10,080 nucleotides of DNA from CAYJXK01 sp964374115 (GTDB lineage: Bacteria; Patescibacteriota; Patescibacteriia; Magasanikbacterales; UBA922). Of this stretch, positions 6,312 to 10,080 are shown piece after piece. The stretch is from assembly GCA_964374115.1 (NCBI GenBank), contig CAYJXK010000034.1, positions 1 to 10,080 on the forward strand, written 5' to 3'. The first letter of the stretch is position 1, and each line of letters starts with the position of its first letter. Below the pieces are notes generated by a model. It had not been told where the DNA came from and searched no databases. It saw only the letters and a program-made list of their open reading frames with translations. Both the position numbers and the translations under genes were made by a program.

Positions 6312-6566
6312 ATGAAACCGATCATTATCTATACCACTCCCATCTGTCCCTACTGCCGTCGGTCGAAGGATCTTTTCAGATCACTCGGAGTGGCCTATCA
6401 GGAAGTGGATATCTCTGTGAATCCCGCTATCCGTGATGAACTTGTCGCGAAATACAACTGGCAAACGGTCCCCATGATTTTTATTGGTGAGGAATTCATC
6501 GGCGGGTATGATGATCTCATGCGACTGCAAGCCGAGGGGACACTCCTCGAAAAAATAAACATATGA
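6312..6566 (+). CDS. Glutaredoxin, dithiol CPYC type, 84 aa
   Basis: Small cytoplasmic thiol-disulfide oxidoreductase. The active site is CPYC at 12-15, directly after the first strand (IIIYTTP), followed by the cis-proline motif TVP at 52-54 and the GG pair at 64-65 that contacts glutathione in known members. Length is typical for a bacterial glutaredoxin of the GrxC class. Whether this organism makes glutathione cannot be seen; a related low-molecular-weight thiol or a thioredoxin-like role is possible. The frame is open further upstream to 6165, inside the permease gene, but the domain begins at the ATG at 6312, which also has GAGAGG in front. The stop overlaps the start of the isomerase gene. 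Confidence 0.93.
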   Translation: MKPIIIYTTPICPYCRRSKDLFRSLGVAYQEVDISVNPAIRDELVAKYNWQTVPMIFIGEEFIGGYDDLMRLQAEGTLLEKINI

Positions 6567-7528
6567 TGCGTGATGCCATTCTCAATTTTCATACACAATT
6601 TTCTTTTCAACCAAAAGTTCAGTATGCGAATACGTTGAAAAAGAAAAAATATGTGTTGGTCTGTGGCATGGGCGGATCGCATTTGGCCGCAGATCTTTTG
6701 AAAACGATTCATCCCGAGCTTCCTCTCTTCGTTCACTCTGATTATGGGCTTCCAAAAACACAGATATTGCTTGCCAAAGAGACATTGGTGATCATAAGCT
6801 CATATTCTGGAAATACCAAAGAGGCCATTGATGGCTATCGAGAGGCTCGAAAACGGCATCTTCCTATTGCGGCCATTTCGGTCGGAGGCCAATTACTCAA
6901 AAGGGCCAAAAAGGACGGCGTGCCATTTGTCGCCCTTCCCGATACCGGCATTCAACCTAGATCCGCGCTTGGGTTTAGTTTGCTCGGGCTTCTCGCGCTT
7001 CTTGGACGTTCAAAAGATATTGCTCTTGCGCGTCGTATCGGAGCGCAATTGAAAAAAACTGACGCAGAACATCGAGGCAGAAATTTGGCTAAACAACTTC
7101 GGGGACGAGTGCCGGTTATATACAGTTCTCGAACGAATCAGGCGATTGCGTACAACTGGAAAATAAAATTCAACGAAACCGGCAAGATCCCAGCGTTCTA
7201 TAATGTATTGCCAGAACTCAATCACAATGAAATGAGCGGGTTTGATGTGAAGCCATCGAGTCGTATTCTTGCCGATCATTTTGTGTTTATTTTTTTGACA
7301 GATAAAACAGATCACCCCAATATTCAAAAACGCATGTCAATCCTGAAGCGCTTGTATGAGGATCGGGGATTACCAGTGCGAGAGGCGCTGATCGAGGGCA
7401 AAGATCCCTTCATCAAGGTATTTTCTTCACTGCTCTTTGCGGATTGGACCGCGCTTGCTTTGGCTGATTATTACGGCCTTGAGCCAGATCTGGTGACCAT
7501 GCAGGAAGCATTCAAAAAATCGTTATGA
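6563..7528 (+). CDS. Bifunctional phosphoglucose/phosphomannose isomerase, 321 aa
   Basis: SIS-domain enzyme expected to interconvert fructose 6-phosphate with glucose 6-phosphate and mannose 6-phosphate, feeding glycolysis and sugar-nucleotide synthesis in the cytoplasm. Diagnostic motifs: GMGGSH at 35-40, SSYSGNT at 79-85 (phosphate-binding loop), QPRSALG at 131-137, then KFNETGKIPAFYNV at 202-215 and ELNHNEMSGF at 218-227. Glu205 and His221 sit where the catalytic Glu and His of the archaeal-type PGI/PMI family are expected; the C-terminal part matches the bacterial PGI/PMI C-terminal domain. Length is slightly short but complete. Two adjacent ATG codons (6563 and 6566) are possible starts; the first overlaps the glutaredoxin stop. 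The next gene again overlaps by 4 nt. Confidence 0.93.
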   Translation: MMRDAILNFHTQFSFQPKVQYANTLKKKKYVLVCGMGGSHLAADLLKTIHPELPLFVHSDYGLPKTQILLAKETLVIISSYSGNTKEAIDGYREARKRHLPIAAISVGGQLLKRAKKDGVPFVALPDTGIQPRSALGFSLLGLLALLGRSKDIALARRIGAQLKKTDAEHRGRNLAKQLRGRVPVIYSSRTNQAIAYNWKIKFNETGKIPAFYNVLPELNHNEMSGFDVKPSSRILADHFVFIFLTDKTDHPNIQKRMSILKRLYEDRGLPVREALIEGKDPFIKVFSSLLFADWTALALADYYGLEPDLVTMQEAFKKSL

Positions 7529-7764
7529 AATATATCATGGCACTCCTCGCTATCCTCTTCGGCGCGTTCATGATCATAAAAACCGAGTGGATCGTGGATA
7601 ATTTTGGCGCCAGCTCTTGGGCAGAGGGCAAAGGAATTGGCTCGCGGTTTTTGTACAAAATGGTAGGTCTTGCGATCATTCTCATCGCGCTCCTCGGCGT
7701 TTCTGGATTATTGGCCAAAATTATTCTTGGTATTTTTAGTCCATTGTTTGGCGGGGCGAAATAA
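7525..7764 (+). CDS. Small two-helix membrane protein, 79 aa
   Basis: Function unknown. Two hydrophobic helices (about 3-18 and 46-66) flank a polar loop with EWIVDNFGASSWAE (21-34) and GSRFLYKMVG (39-48). I have an impression of similar short proteins, with a WAE-loop and a GSRxxYKxxG segment, in Parcubacteria genomes, but could not check it and no role is known to me. The ATG overlaps the stop of the isomerase gene by 4 nt, so expression is tied to that operon. No catalytic or metal-binding residues stand out. Coding status is supported by the overlap and by the clear hydrophobic pattern. Confidence 0.75.
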   Translation: MKYIMALLAILFGAFMIIKTEWIVDNFGASSWAEGKGIGSRFLYKMVGLAIILIALLGVSGLLAKIILGIFSPLFGGAK

Positions 7765-7777
7765 AAAATGGTGGTAT

Positions 7778-8308
7778 ATGATTGATGCCGCGCTCATTTT
7801 TGAAAAATCCCATCTTCAGCCCGGTATGCATATCGCGGATTTTGGATGTGGACGTACTGGCCATATAGTCTTTTCCGCCTCTCTTCGTGTTGGAGAGATG
7901 GGCATTGTGTACGCGGTTGATATTCTGAAAGACGTGCTCGAAGAGGTGCGGAAACGCGCCGCATTTCAGCGTCTCCATAATATTCATACGGTGTGGTCAG
8001 ATATTGAGCGGGTAGGAAGCACGGCCATACCGGCAAAAAGCTTGGATCAAATTTTTATCATTAATGTACTTTGCCGAATAAAAGAAAGAGGTGCGTCCCT
8101 GGATGAAGCGCATCGGCTTCTCAAAGACAAAGCGCGATTGATTGTTGTTGATTGGACAAACAATCAACTCCCCATCGCGCCATCGAGCGATCAGTTGGTG
8201 GATTTTGACACGATTCGGAGCTGGGCCATCTCTCATGGATATGCGGTGCAAGAACAATTCGAAGCAGGTGCGTATCACACGGGAATGGTGTTGTTCAAAC
8301 ATGAGTGA
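7778..8308 (+). CDS. Small class I SAM-dependent methyltransferase, 176 aa
   Basis: Rossmann-fold methyltransferase of unknown substrate. Motif I is IADFGCGRTG at 19-28, the acidic residue that would bind the SAM ribose is Asp48 at the end of strand two (YAVD), a motif II-like aspartate is Asp75, and LDQIFIINVLCR (89-100) and ARLIVVDW (119-126) form strands four and five. The C-terminal part with FDTIRSWAISHGY resembles the UbiE/type-11 branch. At 176 aa it is a minimal version without a substrate-capping domain. The reading frame is open upstream, but the segment before the ATG at 7778 overlaps the 79-aa gene and is not methyltransferase-like. The gap to that gene is 13 nt, so it is part of the same operon. 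Confidence 0.87.
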   Translation: MIDAALIFEKSHLQPGMHIADFGCGRTGHIVFSASLRVGEMGIVYAVDILKDVLEEVRKRAAFQRLHNIHTVWSDIERVGSTAIPAKSLDQIFIINVLCRIKERGASLDEAHRLLKDKARLIVVDWTNNQLPIAPSSDQLVDFDTIRSWAISHGYAVQEQFEAGAYHTGMVLFKHE

Positions 8309-8380
8309 TATGTATAGTCCTCGCTGAGAAAAAAAGTGAACGTCTTTTTGAGAGGCAAACGCGTAAGAGCTACGTTCGCT

Positions 8381-8782
8381 ATGACGCAAACCGAAAAACA
8401 AACATTCGGGCAATGGGGCGAAGAACAGGCGGTGGCATATCTTGAAAAAAAAGGATATATTATTGTGGATCGAAATTTTCGTATCCGCCAGGGCGAAGTG
8501 GATATTATTGCATGGAACAGGAAACCCCATTTTGGGCGGACATTATGTTTTATTGAAGTAAAGACGAGGAAGCAAAACAAGGAGCCGCTCGAGGATGGAG
8601 ACGGCACTGCGGAGCGAGCGACAGGGCGTGAGAAGATGACACGGCTCTCATCCGCGAGCAAATGGTATTGCGTTAGTCGGGGTATCAATATAGAAAAAAC
8701 GCCGATTCAGTTTGAGCAAGTGAGCGTCTACGCGAAAGGACCAGATTTTTCGGTGCGGCACTATGTCGTGTCTGTGGAGTAG
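8381..8782 (+). CDS. yraN: YraN/UPF0102-family nuclease-fold protein, 133 aa
   Basis: Member of the UPF0102 (YraN) family, with a PD-(D/E)XK endonuclease-like fold and no settled function; roles in DNA recombination or repair have been suggested. Seen here: FGQWGEEQAVAYLEKKGY at 9-26, GEVDIIA at 38-44 (Asp41) and FIEVKTR at 57-63 (Glu59, Lys61), the core D...ExK set. The region at 80-100 fits the usual basic helix, although the segment at 64-78 (KQNKEPLEDGDGTAE) is more acidic than normal. I chose the ATG at 8381 because family members begin just before the GEE helix; a GTG at 8336 would add 15 residues (starting MNVFLRGKR) and cannot be excluded. It follows the methyltransferase by 72 nt and faces the asparaginase remnant tail to tail. 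Confidence 0.85.
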   Translation: MTQTEKQTFGQWGEEQAVAYLEKKGYIIVDRNFRIRQGEVDIIAWNRKPHFGRTLCFIEVKTRKQNKEPLEDGDGTAERATGREKMTRLSSASKWYCVSRGINIEKTPIQFEQVSVYAKGPDFSVRHYVVSVE

Positions 8783-8830
8783 TCATGAACCAATATTTCA
8801 TAGCCAATAGTTTTTATTCAATTGGATGTA
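8783..8830. other. Convergent spacer without a clear terminator
   Basis: This 48-nt spacer lies between the YraN stop and the asparaginase stop on the opposite strand. Only a weak 5-bp inverted repeat (CCAAT at 8804-8808 with ATTGG at 8821-8825) around a T-rich loop is visible, so neither gene has a convincing terminator here. Confidence 0.35.
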
Positions 8831-9341
8831 TTACTTTATTTTCTCGAACTCTCCAACTTTTTTATTTTTTCGAACATTGTCCCATTTGAAATGGCGTCCA
8901 TTCATAGCGATATACACACCTGCCGGTGAAGTTTGAGCAAAGGCAAGAGCACTGCCAAGATTGAAAAGACCATCGGAACTTCTAAATTTGTACGGGATCA
9001 TGGCGCCGACTAAAACGATGGTCTTGCCTTTGATCTTTTTCGCGAGCACTTGGGCGGTTTTCACCATAGTGTCAGTGTCGTGTGTGATAACGATTTTATC
9101 TTCATCAGCTTTGAGGACATTTTGGGCGATCGTTTCTCTGTCAGCCTCGGTCATATCCAAACTGTCAATCATCATTAAAGTTCGTGTATCCGTTGGAACA
9201 CGCGACCGCCCAAGTGCAAGCATTTCCGACAAGTGTATCCTTGAAAAAAAGAGAGCCGTCGAGTTCGTTATACTCTTTATCGAAAGTCCCACCCGTCACA
9301 AAAATTCTTATTTTCGACAATGGGAGGGAACCGTCGCCCAT
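8831..9341 (-). pseudogene. Asparaginase-family gene, frameshifted
   Basis: Short asparaginase-domain protein (about 165 aa when intact) on the minus strand, split into two frames. The upstream part (9341 to about 9236) reads MGDGSLPLSKIRIFVTGGTF and then DKEYNELDGSLFFKDT, with the catalytic threonine motif TGGTF. The downstream part (from about 9235) continues with HLSEMLALGRS, VLVGAMIPYKF, SSDGLFNLGSALAF, MNGRHFKWDNVRKN. The join is at the GTGT at 9233-9236, where loss of one CA dinucleotide (minus strand) would restore KDTHLSEM. The second catalytic motif, normally THGTDTM, reads THDTDTM here (about 9070-9090), an extra glycine-to-aspartate change. Together these suggest a decaying gene rather than programmed frameshifting; an assembly error is the alternative for the frameshift. 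The start is uncertain (ATG at 9341, or TTG at 9323). Confidence 0.8.
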
Positions 9342-9391
9342 TGTGCGCAAGAGCGAGCGGGCCGATCGGAGCGAGGCCACGCGAGCGATTG

Positions 9392-9530
9392 CGCCCGACG
9401 TTCGCGTGTATGCGATGTTTGCCAGTGGTATAATTGCATGAAGTGCTTACCACTGGCAAATATGGACGAAGGCTTGCGGAGGTACGGAGCAAGCCGTAGC
9501 CGCATACGCGTGGTTCGGCGATGTTTTTAA
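9392..9530 (+). repeat. Second nested inverted-repeat element, possible structured RNA
   Basis: This is the main content of the 284-nt gap between the asparaginase remnant and the transposase. A perfect 13-bp inverted repeat (9418-9430 with 9448-9460, TTTGCCAGTGGTA) with a 17-nt loop and a 7-bp hairpin (9471-9477 with 9489-9495, GGCTTGC) both lie inside a closing stem formed by 9403-9414 and 9501-9510 (CGCATAC and GCG with a 2-nt bulge), extended by CGCC (9392-9395) with GGCG (9517-9520). A T5 run follows at 9523-9527. The whole is a three-way junction ending in a T tract, which would suit a plus-strand RNA or a palindromic repeat unit. A TGGTATAAT at 9426-9434 lies within the first arm, so a promoter reading is also possible. 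No known RNA family was recognised. Confidence 0.5.
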
Positions 9531-9531
9531 A

Positions 9532-9570
9532 CCCCTCAGTAGAGTAAGAGATAGGCGCTTCGACGAGGGG
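9532..9570. repeat. 6-bp inverted repeat before the transposase region
   Basis: CCCCTC at 9532-9537 pairs with GAGGGG at 9565-9570 across a 27-nt loop. It is a weak structure of unknown meaning, possibly part of the boundary of the insertion sequence next to it. Confidence 0.25.
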
Positions 9571-9584
9571 AATAAGATTTTACT

Positions 9585-9611
9585 TTGACAGTAATGGCCT
9601 TATGTTATATT
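9585..9611 (+). promoter_or_regulatory. Strong promoter-like sequence at the edge of the insertion sequence
   Basis: A full consensus TTGACA (9585-9590) is followed by TGTTATATT (9603-9611, extended -10, 15-nt spacer) or TATTCT (9608-9613, 17-nt spacer). It points into the 3' end of the minus-strand transposase, so it would make antisense RNA. It may be an inverted-repeat copy of the promoter at the other end of the element (inference). The only plus-strand frame behind it is a 32-codon cysteine-rich frame at 9630-9728. Confidence 0.45.
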
Positions 9612-9625
9612 CTACAGGTTGATAG

Positions 9626-10080
9626 TCATATGAAACCAGTACACCCCTGCAAGAGATGTTTTGATTGTGGATTGATTGAAAATGGTGTTTGTTTGATAAC
9701 ATGTGATTGGCGTTCTTTTTCAAAATAGATGATCAGTTTCTCTTCCCAAAGTTTCCATTCAGCAAGGACAAAATACTTGATGTAAACTTTGGGGAGAAAA
9801 ATGCGTTCATTCAAAACGTCAATGTATCCTCGCGTTCGTTTCCCCGTTGCCTCTTCTTGTACTTGCCGGATAAAATAGACGCGTGCCACAAAATTCTTTG
9901 TGGTTTGTTCGACCCGTTGTGATCGTTCATAATGATACAACTGTCGTGAATTCTCATTGAACCATGCAAGTTGTTTGTCAATATCACCGACTGACTCAAA
10001 ACGTCGTCTGTTCCAGAAGAATCGCGCGAATACAGAATTGTTTCCTTCAATGGACGCTTGCGAGAACGGTCTTCTCGGAA
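9626..10080 (-). CDS. DDE (rve-type) transposase, C-terminal part, cut by the window edge
   Basis: Partial transposase with the last 150 or so codons in the window; the start lies beyond 10080. The visible chain begins PRRPFSQASIEGNNSVF, where the glutamate at 10046-10048 fits the third acidic residue of a DDE/integrase catalytic core, followed by ARFFWNRRRFESVGDIDKQL and WFNENSRQLYHY, the usual helix after the core. The C-terminal half (NFVARVYFIRQV, RGYIDVLNERIFLP, FVLAEWKLWEEKLIIYFE) looks like the beta-barrel Mu-type/integrase DNA-binding domain. No internal stop or frameshift is seen, so this part is intact. The IS family cannot be fixed from half a protein; IS481- or IS3-like rve elements are nearest. 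The element's end probably lies between 9570 and 9625. The open frame from the TTG at 9940 alone would miss the catalytic glutamate. Confidence 0.8.
   Translation of the reverse strand, partial: PRRPFSQASIEGNNSVFARFFWNRRRFESVGDIDKQLAWFNENSRQLYHYERSQRVEQTTKNFVARVYFIRQVQEEATGKRTRGYIDVLNERIFLPKVYIKYFVLAEWKLWEEKLIIYFEKERQSHVIKQTPFSINPQSKHLLQGCTGFI

Larger units (their letters stand above)
9571..10080 (-). mobile_element. Insertion sequence, left portion, right end outside the window
   Basis: Inferred from the rve-type transposase fragment. The left boundary is approximate: the stop codon at 9626 and the TTGACA at 9585-9590 bracket where a terminal inverted repeat should lie. Neither a matching inverted repeat nor a target-site duplication can be confirmed without the right end. 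Confidence 0.5.

Noticed and set aside
8831..9341. Programmed ribosomal frameshifting in the asparaginase gene
   Set aside because: The A7/T7 run at 9244-9250 could be slippery, but the join that restores the family sequence is at the GTGT at 9233-9236, and the changed HGTDT motif points to decay.
9392..9520. Integron attC site
   Set aside because: The long imperfect palindrome invited the idea, but the ends do not fit the RYYYAAC and GTTRRRY boxes and no integrase or cassette gene is present.
8961..9530. 189-codon plus-strand frame
   Set aside because: It is antisense to the asparaginase remnant, which has clear family motifs on the minus strand; the last part only reads through the hairpin element.
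9630..9728. Cysteine-rich 32-codon frame as a real gene
   Set aside because: It is the complement of the transposase C terminus, whose reading continues without a break; kept only as an observation.
9811..10050. 79-codon minus-strand frame at the right edge
   Set aside because: It is a shadow of the transposase in another frame; the transposase frame stays open to the window edge and carries the catalytic and C-terminal motifs.

Overview
The window looks like chromosomal DNA of a small-genome bacterium, most likely a member of the Candidate Phyla Radiation (Patescibacteria, Parcubacteria-like). This is inference from tight same-strand packing with 4-8 nt gene overlaps, weak or absent Shine-Dalgarno sequences, promoters close to start codons, and the types of small proteins present. 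No rRNA, tRNA or CRISPR array was seen, and no marker gene fixes the lineage.

Layout. (1) 1-450: a 105-codon orphan gene with very high GC at third positions, closed by a strong hairpin terminator. (2) 450-642: no convincing gene, but several inverted repeats including a perfect 30-bp palindrome, then an extended -10 promoter. (3) 643-3302: a probable operon of an MgtC/DUF4010 membrane protein, a DUF6498 membrane protein and an alpha/beta hydrolase. (4) 3386-4435: a secreted protein made of two copies of a disulfide-type beta domain, followed by a terminator hairpin. (5) 4520-4676: a nested inverted-repeat element of unknown nature. (6) 4749-6226: a two-gene ABC-2 type exporter. (7) 6312-8782: a run of glutaredoxin, phosphoglucose/phosphomannose isomerase, a two-helix membrane protein, a small SAM methyltransferase and a YraN-family protein. 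(8) 8831-9341, minus strand: an asparaginase-family gene broken by a frameshift and altered in its HGTDT motif. (9) 9392-9530: a second nested inverted-repeat element in GC-rich DNA. (10) 9626-10080, minus strand: the C-terminal half of a DDE (rve-type) transposase running off the window edge, so the right end is accessory DNA.

The central genes are mostly housekeeping or envelope functions: transport, secretion, sugar phosphate isomerisation, thiol redox. The ABC pair forms one exporter. Glutaredoxin, isomerase and the 79-aa membrane protein overlap by 4 nt each and should be translationally coupled. No complete new defence or mobile system was recognised. The least explained items are the two nested inverted-repeat elements, the GC-rich orphan gene and the palindrome-rich gap before 643.
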